Part shown: piece by piece, positions 28,502 to 37,861 of the stretch
How positions within the stretch are numbered: position 1 is the first letter of the stretch
Layout: every line of letters starts with the position of its first letter
Origin: Epulopiscium sp. Nele67-Bin005
Lineage (GTDB): Bacteria; Bacillota; Clostridia; Lachnospirales; Cellulosilyticaceae
Direction of reading: 5' to 3'
DNA length: 64,000 nt
Assembly: GCA_002007365.1 (NCBI GenBank)
Contig: LNZR01000077.1
Coordinates: 20,331 to 84,330 of the forward strand
Notes under the pieces: generated by a model
Database searches by the model: none
What the model was told of the DNA's origin: nothing
The model's input: the letters and a program-made list of their open reading frames with translations, nothing else
Made by a program: the position numbers and the translations under genes

Positions 28502-30331
28502 ATGTTTTTTCAAAAATTACTGTATAAAAATTCTGTTTATACTAAAATAGCAATTTTGACGGTTTTAATGATAAATACTATTTTTATATCATTTTTTATG
28601 ATGGTAATAACAGGAATAGATAACATTACTAACGATACTTTAGACCAATCAAAAACTATTATAACCTATCTATCTTCTTTAGTTTTTCCATGTTCATTAG
28701 CAGTATTTTTCTTTCAGTGGATAATTTTTATGTTATATGGCGAGATGATTGAAGCCAGAAATGATTTTAATAGCATTCTAAGAAAAATGGGAGTTTCCAT
28801 AAAGAATATTTATAAAATATATTGGACAGAGTTTGTAGTTTTACAAATAGTTGCTCAACCAATAGCTATAATAGGAGCATTTAATTTTTATAACGTAATG
28901 ATGCAATATTATGGATATGACTCAACAATGGAAGGAACAGGAGTAATTTTAGGGATTACATCTACACTGGTTACTTCTTTAATTACATTAAGAATGGTAT
29001 TGAATAAAAATATAGTTACATTTGATAATGTAGGTCACGCTACAAAAAGTAAAGTAACAAAATTTGCATTTATTAGCAACCATACAAAACAAATAAAATT
29101 AATATCAGCCATTATTTTATTTGGGAGTAGCATATATAATTTAATGAATAATAATGTGGATATATTTTTGTTGTTTACGGTAATAAATATTCTGATTTTT
29201 TGGGGTGAAATCCTAGAGAATATTATTAGCAGTGTATGTAAAATATTACCCGATAAATTTAATATTACATTATTAATTTTAAAAGGATTTTCCCGAAAAA
29301 TAAGGGTTATTTCTTATACTATGATACTTGGATTAACATTAGTATTAGGACTTAATGCATTTATTCAAACAACAAGAAATCATGCGTATAATAGTGTAAT
29401 GGAAAACATTAATTATAATTATGTAATAACACACGAACTTTTAACTAATAAAGAAATAGATAATATATTTAACACTAAACATATATCAGCATTATCATTT
29501 AGAGAAAATGAAAATAAAATAGGTTCTAGCACTTTGACAATGTTGGGCGTTGAAAAAAACTATTTTCAAGAGTATGAAAATATAGAATTAATGTATGGAG
29601 ATCAAGATTTCATATTTGAAAATTGGGATAATCCAGAATATAACGGAATTATTCTGTGTGAGCATTTAATTAATGAAGATAACATCGGACAATCTATAGA
29701 ATTAACTGTTGATGGTAAATTGGTAAGTTTTGAGATTGTAGGAGGAAGTTCTGTTAATGATTTCTCAAAAATGTCTGGTTATGTAAGTAAGGGATTTATA
29801 CAACAAATTTTAAACCAAGGAGATGTTTCTAATATAACTTTCTTAAAAGAATATAACAATTCTCTGGAGAATAATTATACTGTAGAAACTAAACAAGAAA
29901 TTGCAAATAAAAGTTATACTAAAGCAGTTCAAGGAACATTTATATTAGAAATTACAGCTATCATTGTATTATTATCATCATTTTTTATGTTAGCAAATTT
30001 TATAATTATTACAGCTAAAAAGAGTAATGTAGATATAGCTAGAATGCGTGCCATGGGAATGCCAGGGCATAATATTAATTCCATATATATTTTAACTTAT
30101 ATGTTAATAATTATTGCTTCTGTACCACTTGCTGCCCTGTCAGCTTATGTTGGTGGTAAAAATTTTATGGTATTAATGTTAGGTCTACCCAATATAAAGT
30201 TGGATTTTAATTGGGCATTATTTGGTGGATATATATTAGCATATTTGGTGTTTTTGGTTATGGTATATTATACTTTGGCACAAAAGACTATAAAAGAATA
30301 TATATACGTTTTAAAATCTAAGTCTATATAA
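28502..30331 (+). CDS. FtsX-like ABC transporter permease
   Basis: A 609-residue polytopic membrane protein: N-terminal helices (AILTVLMINTIFISFFMMVI, LAVFFFQWIIFML), a middle helical part, a large presumably extracytoplasmic domain (about residues 290-480) and a C-terminal FtsX-type set of helices (IIVLLSSFFMLANFIIITA, MLIIIASVPLAALSAYV). Residues NVDIARMRAMGMPGHNI after the first C-terminal helix suit the FtsX coupling helix. With the following ATPase it should export the matured peptide or give self-immunity, as proposed for YydIJ and BceAB-type systems. Confidence 0.8.
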   Translation: MFFQKLLYKNSVYTKIAILTVLMINTIFISFFMMVITGIDNITNDTLDQSKTIITYLSSLVFPCSLAVFFFQWIIFMLYGEMIEARNDFNSILRKMGVSIKNIYKIYWTEFVVLQIVAQPIAIIGAFNFYNVMMQYYGYDSTMEGTGVILGITSTLVTSLITLRMVLNKNIVTFDNVGHATKSKVTKFAFISNHTKQIKLISAIILFGSSIYNLMNNNVDIFLLFTVINILIFWGEILENIISSVCKILPDKFNITLLILKGFSRKIRVISYTMILGLTLVLGLNAFIQTTRNHAYNSVMENINYNYVITHELLTNKEIDNIFNTKHISALSFRENENKIGSSTLTMLGVEKNYFQEYENIELMYGDQDFIFENWDNPEYNGIILCEHLINEDNIGQSIELTVDGKLVSFEIVGGSSVNDFSKMSGYVSKGFIQQILNQGDVSNITFLKEYNNSLENNYTVETKQEIANKSYTKAVQGTFILEITAIIVLLSSFFMLANFIIITAKKSNVDIARMRAMGMPGHNINSIYILTYMLIIIASVPLAALSAYVGGKNFMVLMLGLPNIKLDFNWALFGGYILAYLVFLVMVYYTLAQKTIKEYIYVLKSKSI

Positions 30332-30351
30332 TAAAAAAGGATAGGGAAACT

Positions 30352-31029
30352 ATGATTAAAATAAGTAATTTAAATTTTTCTGTACAAGATGGACAGGCAA
30401 AAAGAAGAATATTAAATAATGTAAACTTTGTAGCAGATAGAGGTACAGCAACTGTTATAAGTGGGGTTTCAGGCTCAGGAAAGACAACGTTTTTGCACGC
30501 ATTAAGTGGAATGTTGCCAGAAATTGATAGTGGTGATATAGTGATGGGAGATGTAGATTTATACAAAATTGCACCAGATAAAAGAGATGAATTTAGGTTG
30601 CATCATATGGGAATTATATTTCAAAACTTTAATTTATTTTCTTATATGAATGTGATGGATAATATTTTATTACCGTTTTATGCACAAGGCACTAAGCCTC
30701 AAAGTTCGGATATTAATAAGGCGTTAGATATGTTAAATTTGCTACAATTAACTCATATTAATCATCAAAAATCGATAGAATTATTATCTGGGGGTGAGCA
30801 ACAAAGAGTGGCAATAATTAGAGCCTTGATTACTAATCCAGAAATAATTGTTTGTGATGAACCAACAGCAAATTTGGATCAAAGTAATAGCCATATTTTT
30901 TATGAGAATATTTCTAAGCTTGCAAGTTCTGAAAATATTGCAGTAATTATTGTATCTCATGACCCTATAGCACATCAATATTGTCATTTTTCTTGCAAAA
31001 TGGTTGATGGAGAGTTAGAAATTTTATAA
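30352..31029 (+). CDS. ABC transporter ATP-binding protein of the RiPP cluster
   Basis: A 225-residue LolD/MacB-type ATPase. Walker A is GVSGSGKTT (about 39-47), the Q-loop QNFNLFSYMN, the signature LSGGEQQRVAI, Walker B IIVCDEPTANLD and the H-loop IVSHD. It lies 20 bases after the permease and ends the cluster at a terminator. Confidence 0.93.
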   Translation: MIKISNLNFSVQDGQAKRRILNNVNFVADRGTATVISGVSGSGKTTFLHALSGMLPEIDSGDIVMGDVDLYKIAPDKRDEFRLHHMGIIFQNFNLFSYMNVMDNILLPFYAQGTKPQSSDINKALDMLNLLQLTHINHQKSIELLSGGEQQRVAIIRALITNPEIIVCDEPTANLDQSNSHIFYENISKLASSENIAVIIVSHDPIAHQYCHFSCKMVDGELEIL

Positions 31030-31041
31030 AAAATCATATTT

Positions 31042-31073
31042 AGACTATAGACGATTGTTTATAGTCTTTTTTT
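31042..31073 (+). terminator. Terminator at the end of the RiPP cluster
   Basis: AGACTATAGAC pairs with GTTTATAGTCT around GATT, then seven T residues. A near-identical hairpin lies at 43484-43518. Confidence 0.9.
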
Positions 31074-31262
31074 GATGGAAATTATAAACCAAAATATTCT
31101 TTCAAATTTCTTTAAGTTTGCTAAAAAAATTTTTCAATCTCTATATTATAATTAAAGAATAAAAATCGAGTATGTAAGCAATATTATATTTATGAGCTAT
31201 TTTGGAGGTGGAGATTTTGAAAATTCTAATAGCTAATTTTGCATAACAAAGGAGAATTAACA

Positions 31263-31811
31263 GTGAATTTAAGTAGTATATTTATGATAGGTGTAGGGTT
31301 GTCGGCAGATGCTTTTGCCGTATCAATTTGTAAGGGTTTGAGCATGAAAAAGATGTATATTAAAGATGCATTAATAATCGCTATATATTTTGGAGTATTT
31401 CAGGCTTTGATGCCACTGATAGGATTTGTTTTGGGTACACAGTTTAGTAATTTTGTAAATAATATTGGACACTGGTTAGCATTTGCTATTTTAACATATA
31501 TAGGGCTGAATTTAATTAAGTCAGGAAATAGTAAAGAAGAAGATGATGGTTTAGATATGGATTTGAGTATAAAAGTAATGGTTTCTCTTGCCATAGCCAC
31601 AAGTATTGATGCTTTAGCTGTGGGAGTTACATTTGCGTTTTTGCAAGTAGAAATTTTGTTAGCCATTTTGATAATTGGTCTAACTACTTTTATAATTTGC
31701 CTCTTTGGTGTAAAAGTAGGAAATATATTTGGAATAAAGTATAAATCCAAAGCCGAAATATTGGGTGGGATTATATTAATTTTAATTGGGACTAGCATTT
31801 TGATAACTTAA
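31263..31811 (+). CDS. mntP: Manganese efflux pump MntP
   Basis: A 182-residue six-helix membrane protein that exports Mn2+. It shows the duplicated MntP motifs VGLSADAFAVSICKGL near the N-terminus and IATSIDALAVGVTFAFL near residue 115, with conserved Asp residues in helices 1 and 4. I chose GTG at 31263 because AAAGGAG lies eight bases upstream; a longer in-frame TTG at 31239 has no site. I looked for a yybP-ykoY manganese riboswitch in 31074-31262 and did not see its core. Confidence 0.92.
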   Translation: MNLSSIFMIGVGLSADAFAVSICKGLSMKKMYIKDALIIAIYFGVFQALMPLIGFVLGTQFSNFVNNIGHWLAFAILTYIGLNLIKSGNSKEEDDGLDMDLSIKVMVSLAIATSIDALAVGVTFAFLQVEILLAILIIGLTTFIICLFGVKVGNIFGIKYKSKAEILGGIILILIGTSILIT

Positions 31812-31936
31812 ATCTTAAAATTTTCTTTCAATTTATTCTACAAATTCTAAAGAGATTTTTGTTTTTTGTATGTATAGTGTACTTATAGAATATAAATAAA
31901 ATAATTATTTTCATAAGGAGCAGTTTAGAGCAAAGT

Positions 31937-32020
31937 GAAATTCAATCTAAGTTATACGATTTGACTTTTTGTCTGTAATAAGCTATAATAGTTTAGATGA
32001 AAACGAAATTCAATCTAAGT
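31937..32020 (+). repeat. Imperfect direct repeat at the start of a small membrane gene
   Basis: GAAATTCAATCTAAGTTATA is repeated at 31937 and 31999, preceded in both cases by AGTTTAGA. The copies are 62 bases apart, so they are out of frame with each other. Confidence 0.6.
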
Positions 32021-32265
32021 TATACGCTTGGTCATCATTTATAGAAATTTTATTTGGTGTATTAGTGCTAATAGCTTATATTGTAGGAGGAATTGGAGGA
32101 TTATTTTGTGTAGATTTTCAATCATTATTTACAAATGTAGAATATTTTAATCTAGTTGATGCCTTGTTAATAATTATTGCAATAATTTTATTATTTGTAG
32201 AAAGAAAATATTTATACGTTTCAAAATTAGACAATAAACATTTGGAAAATATTAAAGTTACCTAG
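31969..32265 (+). CDS. Small two-helix membrane protein, possibly disrupted at its 5' end
   Basis: About 98 residues with two hydrophobic stretches (FIEILFGVLVLIAYIVGGIGG and LVDALLIIIAIILLFVE). I do not recognise it. The only upstream in-frame start is TTG at 31969, which has no ribosome site, while AAGGAG at 31915-31920 lies upstream in front of a duplicated, out-of-frame copy of the same N-terminal codons. The original start may therefore have been displaced by a small duplication. Confidence 0.45.
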   Translation: MSVISYNSLDENEIQSKLYAWSSFIEILFGVLVLIAYIVGGIGGLFCVDFQSLFTNVEYFNLVDALLIIIAIILLFVERKYLYVSKLDNKHLENIKVT

Positions 32266-32298
32266 TCGTATTAATTTATAGGAGAGTGAAATTTTTAT

Positions 32299-33570
32299 AT
32301 GAGTTCAGAAGTTGGTATACAACTATTTATTTTGGCTTTATTAATTGGAGGTTCAGCATTTTTTTCAATGTCTGAAACAGCACTTATGGCAATAACAAAA
32401 ATAGATGTTATGCAATTAATTTCCCAAGATGTTAAAGGTGCAAAATTATTAGAAAAGTTAATTGAAGATCCTTCAAAGTTATTGGGTTCGATTTTAGTTG
32501 GTAATAACTTAATAAATATCGGGGCATCGTCTTTGGCGACAGTGGTTGCAACTGATATTTTTGGAAGTGCAGGGGTTGGGATTGCTACAGGGCTTATGAC
32601 CTTATTTGTACTTATTTTTGGAGAACTTACACCAAAATCAATCGCTACAAAACACCCACAAAAGGTAGCACTTTTTGTATCAAAGCCAATATATTTGGTA
32701 GTAGTTATCGTTTCTCCTATCGTAAAAGTGCTTATGGGAATTGCCAATGTAATTATTAGAATGTTGGGTGGAGAGCCTGATGGCAACCAAGCTTTTATTA
32801 CTGCTGATAAATTAAAGACTATAGTAAAAGTTAGTCATGAAGAAGGTGTCCTTGAAAAAGAAGAAAAAGAGATGATTTATAACGTATTTAGTTTTGGTGA
32901 CTCCTACACAAAAGATGTTATGATACCAAGAACTGATATTGTTTCTGTTGATATAAATGCTACATATACAGAGGTTATCGAGCTTTTTAAGGAGCATCAA
33001 TTTTCAAGAATGCCAGTTTATCAAGGTTTGCAAGATAATATAGTTGGAATGCTGTACATTAAAGATATACTTATGAATTTTATAGATGTGAATACATTTG
33101 AAATATCCTCTATGATTAGAGAAGCTCATTTTGTACATGAATATAGCCAAATTGATAAATTATTTCAGGAGCTAAAACTTAAAAAAATTGGAATGGCGTT
33201 TGTATTAGATGAATATGGTGGGCTTGTTGGATTGATTACCCTAGAAGATTTGGTTGAGGAAATTGTTGGGGACATTGATGATGAGTATGATACACAAGGT
33301 GAAGATTTTATCAAATTAAATGAATATCAATATTTAATTGAGGGGACGTATAAAATTGATGATGTAAATGATAATTTGAATTTAGAAATTGTTTCACAAG
33401 AATTTGATTCAATCGGTGGATATATTATTGGCCTATTAGATAGATTTCCAAAAGAGGGAGAAATTATTACTGATGAAAAGTTGACGTTTGTAGTTGAAGA
33501 TGTTCAAAATAACCGAATAAATAAGTTGCGTCTGACAATTCATGAAGAATTTTGTGCAACTGCAAATTAA
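32299..33570 (+). CDS. CNNM/HlyC-CorC family transporter (UPF0053)
   Basis: A 423-residue membrane protein: an N-terminal CNNM (DUF21) domain with helices around residues 5-150 (ALLIGGSAFFSMSETALMAI), two CBS domains (MIPRTDIVSV...SRMPVY and FVHEYSQIDKLFQEL...MAFVLDEYGGLVGLITLEDLVEEIVGDI), and a C-terminal CorC_HlyC domain. Family members such as MpfA are linked to magnesium export or resistance. It is often mis-called hemolysin. A terminator follows. Confidence 0.92.
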   Translation: MSSEVGIQLFILALLIGGSAFFSMSETALMAITKIDVMQLISQDVKGAKLLEKLIEDPSKLLGSILVGNNLINIGASSLATVVATDIFGSAGVGIATGLMTLFVLIFGELTPKSIATKHPQKVALFVSKPIYLVVVIVSPIVKVLMGIANVIIRMLGGEPDGNQAFITADKLKTIVKVSHEEGVLEKEEKEMIYNVFSFGDSYTKDVMIPRTDIVSVDINATYTEVIELFKEHQFSRMPVYQGLQDNIVGMLYIKDILMNFIDVNTFEISSMIREAHFVHEYSQIDKLFQELKLKKIGMAFVLDEYGGLVGLITLEDLVEEIVGDIDDEYDTQGEDFIKLNEYQYLIEGTYKIDDVNDNLNLEIVSQEFDSIGGYIIGLLDRFPKEGEIITDEKLTFVVEDVQNNRINKLRLTIHEEFCATAN

Positions 33571-33574
33571 GATT

Positions 33575-33617
33575 AAACCACTACGATTTTGCTATTTAAA
33601 TTGTGGTGGTTTTTATT
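33575..33617 (+). terminator. Terminator after the CNNM gene
   Basis: AAACCACTAC pairs with GTGGTGGTTT, followed by a T-rich run. Confidence 0.75.
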
Positions 33618-33622
33618 TGTTA

Positions 33623-33645
33623 TTTAATAAGAAGAAACTCATACA
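33623..33645. repeat. Short dispersed motif, copy C (divergent)
   Basis: TTTAATAAGAAGAAACTCAT followed by ACA shares GAAGAAACTC and the downstream TACA with the copies at 1878 and 18640. Confidence 0.3.
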
Positions 33646-33703
33646 AAAAATTAAGAAAAAGTGTATATAATTGAAATTTGTTGGAGATACTCAAATATAC
33701 GAA

Positions 33704-33732
33704 TTGGTACACACCCCTTGGATATATACTAT
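33704..33732 (+). promoter_or_regulatory. Candidate promoter for nifJ
   Basis: TTGGTA (33704-33709) and TACTAT (33727-33732) with 17 bases between, 67 bases before the ATG. Confidence 0.5.
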
Positions 33733-33799
33733 AAACTGTGATATATTAATTAATGAACTATAACAAATATGCAATATAAATTAAGGAGGATTTTTTAAT

Positions 33800-36700
33800 A
33801 TGGCAAAAAAAATTATTACGGTAGATGGAAATACAGCAGCAGCTCATGTAGCTTATGCATATACAGATGTTGCTGCAATCTACCCAATTACACCATCTAC
33901 TAATATGTCAGAAGCAGTTGATGAGTGGGCAGCTTATGGACGTAAAAATATTTTTGGGCAAACAGTAAACGTTGTTGAGATGCAATCAGAAGCAGGAGCA
34001 GCAGGTGCATTTCATGGTTCATTACAAGCTGGGGCATTAACTACAACATTTACAGCATCTCAAGGGCTATTACTTATGATACCAAATATGTATAAAGTTG
34101 CTGGTGAATTACTTCCTGGGGTGTTTCATGTTAGTGCAAGAGCGTTGGCAGCACAGGCTCTCTCTATTTTTGGTGACCATCAAGATGTTATGGCGACAAG
34201 ACAAACAGGCTGTATATTATTAACTTCAGCATCAGTTCAAGAAGTTGCTGATTTATCAATAGTTGCACATTTATCAGCAATCAAAGGGAGTCTTCCTGTG
34301 GTACATTTCTTTGATGGATTTAGAACTTCTCATGAAATCCAAAAAGTTGAAGTTATGGAACTCGAGGACTATGCAAAATTAATAGATCAAGATGCACTAA
34401 CTGCATTTAGAAATAAAGCATTATCTCCAGAAAGACCAGTAACTAGAGGTACAGCACAAAATCCTGATATCTATTTCCAAACTAGAGAAGCTTCTAATAA
34501 ATATTATAATGCAATGGTCGGGCATATTGCGCATTATATGGAAGTAGTTAGCAACTTAACAGGTCGACAATATAATTTATTTAATTATTATGGTGATCCA
34601 GAAGCAACAAATATTATTGTAGCGATGGGGTCAGTAACGGAAACTATTGAAGAAACTATTGATTACTTAAATGAAAAAGGAGAAAAATTAGGGCTTGTAA
34701 AAGTTCATTTATATAGACCTTTTTCGGAAAAACACCTATTAGAAGCAATTCCAAAAACGGTTACAAAAATTTGTGTATTGGATAGAACAAAAGAACCAGG
34801 AGCATCTGGAGAACCGTTATATTTAGATGTGCGTAACGCATTTTATGAGGCAGATAGAACACCTACAATTATTGGGGGACGTTATGGACTTGGGTCAAAA
34901 GATATGACTCCAACATTAATCAAAGCTATTTTTGCAAATCTTGATAAAGATGAACCTATGAAAAACTTTACAGTAGGGATTAATGACGATGTAACTAACT
35001 TATCAATACCTGTTACGGAAGAATTAAAAATTGCACAACAAGGAACAATTAGATGTAAGTTTTGGGGGCTTGGGTCTGATGGGACAGTTGGAGCAAATAA
35101 ACAAGCTATCAAAATTATTGGAGAACATACAAACAAATACGCACAAGCATATTTTGCTTATGATTCAAAAAAATCTGGGGGGATAACTGTTTCACATTTA
35201 CGTTTTGGAGATAGACCAATTCGTTCAACATATTTAATTGATGAGGCAGATTATATTGCGTGCCACAACCAATCTTATGTTGATCAATATGATTTGGTGA
35301 AAGGTCTTAAAAAAGGTGGAACTTTTGTATTAAATTGTATTTGGAATGAGGAGCAATTAGAAGCACATTTACCAGCACCTCTAAAAAGATTTATAGCTAA
35401 AAATGATATTAACTTTTATCTAGTAAATGCTACAAAAATTGGGGAAGAAATCGGTCTTGGAAAAAGAATTAATATGATTATGCAAGCAGCATTTTTTAAA
35501 TTAGCCGAAATTATTCCAGAAGAAGAAGCTGTTGGATATCTAAAAGCTTCTATTAAAAAGGCTTATGGCAATAAAGGTGAAAAAATTGTTGAGCAAAATT
35601 ATTTAGCTGTAGATAAAGGAATGAACGCTTTGGTAAAAGTTGCAATTCCAGAAAATTGGGCAGATGCTAAAGATATCATTAAAGAAGATAATGACCCAGA
35701 ATTTATTCAAAAAATTGTAAAACCTATGAATGCTCAAGAGGGTGATAGCCTTCCAATTAGTGCATTTAATGGTTATGAAGATGGAACTTTCCCTTCTGGT
35801 ACGTCTGCTTATGAAAAACGTGGAATTGGAATTCATGTACCACAATGGAATAAGGAAACTTGTATTCAATGTAACCAATGTTCTTATATTTGCCCTCACG
35901 CTTGTATTAGACCAGTTTTATTAACTGATGAAGAAGCGGCAAAAGCACCATCAACTTTTGAGACGGTTAAAGCAAAAGGAAAAGGGCTTGATGGTCTGCA
36001 ATATAGAATTCAAGTTAGCCCACTTGATTGTACTGGGTGCGAAAACTGTGTTAAAGTGTGTCCTTCAAAAGTGAAATCTCTACAAATGGAGCAATTGGGA
36101 ACTCAAGTTGATGAAGAAATTCCAAACTGGAACTTTAGCATCTCTAAAGAAGTTTCATATAAAGGGGATAGAGTCGCTGGAACTACTGTAAAAGATAGTC
36201 AGTTTAAAACTCCACTTATTGAATTTTCAGGAGCTTGTGCAGGGTGTGGAGAAACTCCATATATCAAACTTGTAACTCAACTTTTTGGAGAAAGAATGAT
36301 TATTGCAAATGCTACAGGTTGTTCATCAATTTGGGGAGCATCAGCACCAGCCACTCCATATACAACCAACCACGAAGGGAAAGGGCCAGCTTGGGCAAAT
36401 TCACTATTTGAAGATAATGCCGAATATGGATTTGGAATGATGCTTGCTCACAACCAGCTTAGAAAAAACATCGAAAATAATATGAAAGAGTTGTTAAAAT
36501 TAGATATTTCAGCAGATGCTAAAGAGGTATTTACTAATTGGATTGAGAGCAAAAATGATAGTCAAGGTTCAATTGTAGCTACTAACTCTGTTCGTGAAAT
36601 CTTAAAAAAGACTACGTTTGATGAAGAAGCTTCTAAATTTGTAGATGAAATTAAAGAAAGAAATGACCACCTTGTAAAGCGTTCTCAATGGATTTTAGGA

Positions 36701-37330
36701 GGAGATGGCTGGGCATATGATATTGGGTATGGAGGTCTTGACCACGTTTTAGCATCAGGAGAAAATGTTAATGTTTTGGTATTTGATACAGAAATTTACT
36801 CAAATACTGGAGGTCAGGCATCAAAATCTACTCCAACTGCTGCCATTGCCAAATTTACGGCTAGTGGAAAACGTGCTAAGAAAAAAGATTTAGGAATGAT
36901 GGCTATAGCATATGGGAATGTTTATGTATCTCAAGTTGCGATTGGTGCAGATAAAAACCAATTAATGAAGGCTGTTTTGGAAGCTGAAAAATATGAAGGA
37001 CCATCATTAATTATAGCGTATGCAACTTGTATTAGTCATGGGCTAAAAAAAGGAATGAGTCACTCAATGGACAATATGGCTGACGCTGTAAAGGCTGGGT
37101 ACTGGCATCTTTATAGATATAACCCAAGCTTAAAACTAGAAGGGAAAAACCCATTCTCATTAGACTCTAAAGAACCAAAAGGCGATTTTAGAGAGTATAT
37201 TATGGGGCAAGTTCGTTATTCTTCTTTAGCAAAATTATTCCCAAATGAAAGTGAACACCTGTTTAATCTTCTTGAGGAAAATTCTAAAGAAAGATATGAA
37301 AGTTACAAGCGTTTAGCTGAACAAGAGTAA
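33800..37330 (+). CDS. nifJ: Pyruvate:ferredoxin (flavodoxin) oxidoreductase
   Basis: Oxidises pyruvate to acetyl-CoA and CO2 with ferredoxin or flavodoxin as acceptor, the central step of anaerobic carbon metabolism. The 1176 residues contain the fused domains: pyruvate site YPITPSTNMSE near residue 30, CoA/gamma domain, two 4Fe-4S clusters (CIQCNQCSYICP from Cys688, CTGCENCVKVCP from Cys744), a proximal cluster Cys in CAGCGETPY, and TPP binding GGDGWAYDIGYGG with NTGGQASKSTP. A strong TAAGGAGG precedes the ATG. A flavodoxin gene is convergent with it downstream. Confidence 0.98.
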   Translation: MAKKIITVDGNTAAAHVAYAYTDVAAIYPITPSTNMSEAVDEWAAYGRKNIFGQTVNVVEMQSEAGAAGAFHGSLQAGALTTTFTASQGLLLMIPNMYKVAGELLPGVFHVSARALAAQALSIFGDHQDVMATRQTGCILLTSASVQEVADLSIVAHLSAIKGSLPVVHFFDGFRTSHEIQKVEVMELEDYAKLIDQDALTAFRNKALSPERPVTRGTAQNPDIYFQTREASNKYYNAMVGHIAHYMEVVSNLTGRQYNLFNYYGDPEATNIIVAMGSVTETIEETIDYLNEKGEKLGLVKVHLYRPFSEKHLLEAIPKTVTKICVLDRTKEPGASGEPLYLDVRNAFYEADRTPTIIGGRYGLGSKDMTPTLIKAIFANLDKDEPMKNFTVGINDDVTNLSIPVTEELKIAQQGTIRCKFWGLGSDGTVGANKQAIKIIGEHTNKYAQAYFAYDSKKSGGITVSHLRFGDRPIRSTYLIDEADYIACHNQSYVDQYDLVKGLKKGGTFVLNCIWNEEQLEAHLPAPLKRFIAKNDINFYLVNATKIGEEIGLGKRINMIMQAAFFKLAEIIPEEEAVGYLKASIKKAYGNKGEKIVEQNYLAVDKGMNALVKVAIPENWADAKDIIKEDNDPEFIQKIVKPMNAQEGDSLPISAFNGYEDGTFPSGTSAYEKRGIGIHVPQWNKETCIQCNQCSYICPHACIRPVLLTDEEAAKAPSTFETVKAKGKGLDGLQYRIQVSPLDCTGCENCVKVCPSKVKSLQMEQLGTQVDEEIPNWNFSISKEVSYKGDRVAGTTVKDSQFKTPLIEFSGACAGCGETPYIKLVTQLFGERMIIANATGCSSIWGASAPATPYTTNHEGKGPAWANSLFEDNAEYGFGMMLAHNQLRKNIENNMKELLKLDISADAKEVFTNWIESKNDSQGSIVATNSVREILKKTTFDEEASKFVDEIKERNDHLVKRSQWILGGDGWAYDIGYGGLDHVLASGENVNVLVFDTEIYSNTGGQASKSTPTAAIAKFTASGKRAKKKDLGMMAIAYGNVYVSQVAIGADKNQLMKAVLEAEKYEGPSLIIAYATCISHGLKKGMSHSMDNMADAVKAGYWHLYRYNPSLKLEGKNPFSLDSKEPKGDFREYIMGQVRYSSLAKLFPNESEHLFNLLEENSKERYESYKRLAEQE

Positions 37331-37339
37331 AAATTATAT

Positions 37340-37371
37340 GCTAGCTTCTTTATTTTAGAAGCTAGTTTTTT
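37340..37371 (+). terminator. Terminator after nifJ
   Basis: CTAGCTTCT pairs with AGAAGCTAG, then seven T residues. Confidence 0.9.
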
Positions 37372-37422
37372 ATATCAAAATTTTATTTTTTGCACAAAAA
37401 AAGGCACATTATGTGCCAATAA

Positions 37423-37851
37423 TTAATTTAAAGATGTAGCAAATTGTTTGATTTGGTCTGCACTATCAGACACATCACCATCAATTTTTAAAGGTTCAAC
37501 TTTCTCAACTCCACCACATTCTTTAGCTTTTTCCGAAATAAGAGTTACAGCTTCGCAAAAAGTATCTTCATATCCATCTTTATCTCCACAACCAAAAACA
37601 GCAAATTCTTTTCCATCAAAAAGTTCAGAACTCATATCTTCATAAAATGGGATAAAGTCATCTTGAATTTCTCCCCAACCCCAAGTTGAAGCTCCAAGTA
37701 TTACTAAATCAGCACCTGTAACATCTTCATTTTTTACTTTGCAAACGTCAATAACTGAAATTTCTGCATCTGTTAAGTGTGATTTGATAATTCCTGCTGC
37801 TTCTTCTGTGTTTCCTGTTGTGCTTCCAAAAATAATTGATACTTTTTTCAT
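37423..37851 (-). CDS. Flavodoxin
   Basis: A 142-residue FMN electron carrier. The phosphate loop is GSTTGNTEEAA (about residues 9-19), with LGASTWGWGEIQDDF and VFGCGDKDGYEDTFCEA marking the two isoalloxazine loops. I chose the ATG at 37851, which follows AGGAGG at good spacing and gives the normal N-terminus MKKVSIIFG. It is second in an operon with a DUF3793 protein under a Fur-type box, so it likely replaces ferredoxin when iron is scarce, with nifJ next door as a probable donor. Confidence 0.93.
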   Translation of the reverse strand: MKKVSIIFGSTTGNTEEAAGIIKSHLTDAEISVIDVCKVKNEDVTGADLVILGASTWGWGEIQDDFIPFYEDMSSELFDGKEFAVFGCGDKDGYEDTFCEAVTLISEKAKECGGVEKVEPLKIDGDVSDSADQIKQFATSLN

Positions 37852-37861
37852 TATACTCCTC

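Noticed and set aside
31074-31262. Possible manganese riboswitch before mntP
   Set aside because: The yybP-ykoY core was not seen; only AT-rich sequence and a weak AGCTATT/AATAGCT hairpin are present.
32295-32786. Minus-strand open frame of 163 codons
   Set aside because: It is the antisense shadow of the CNNM transporter gene.
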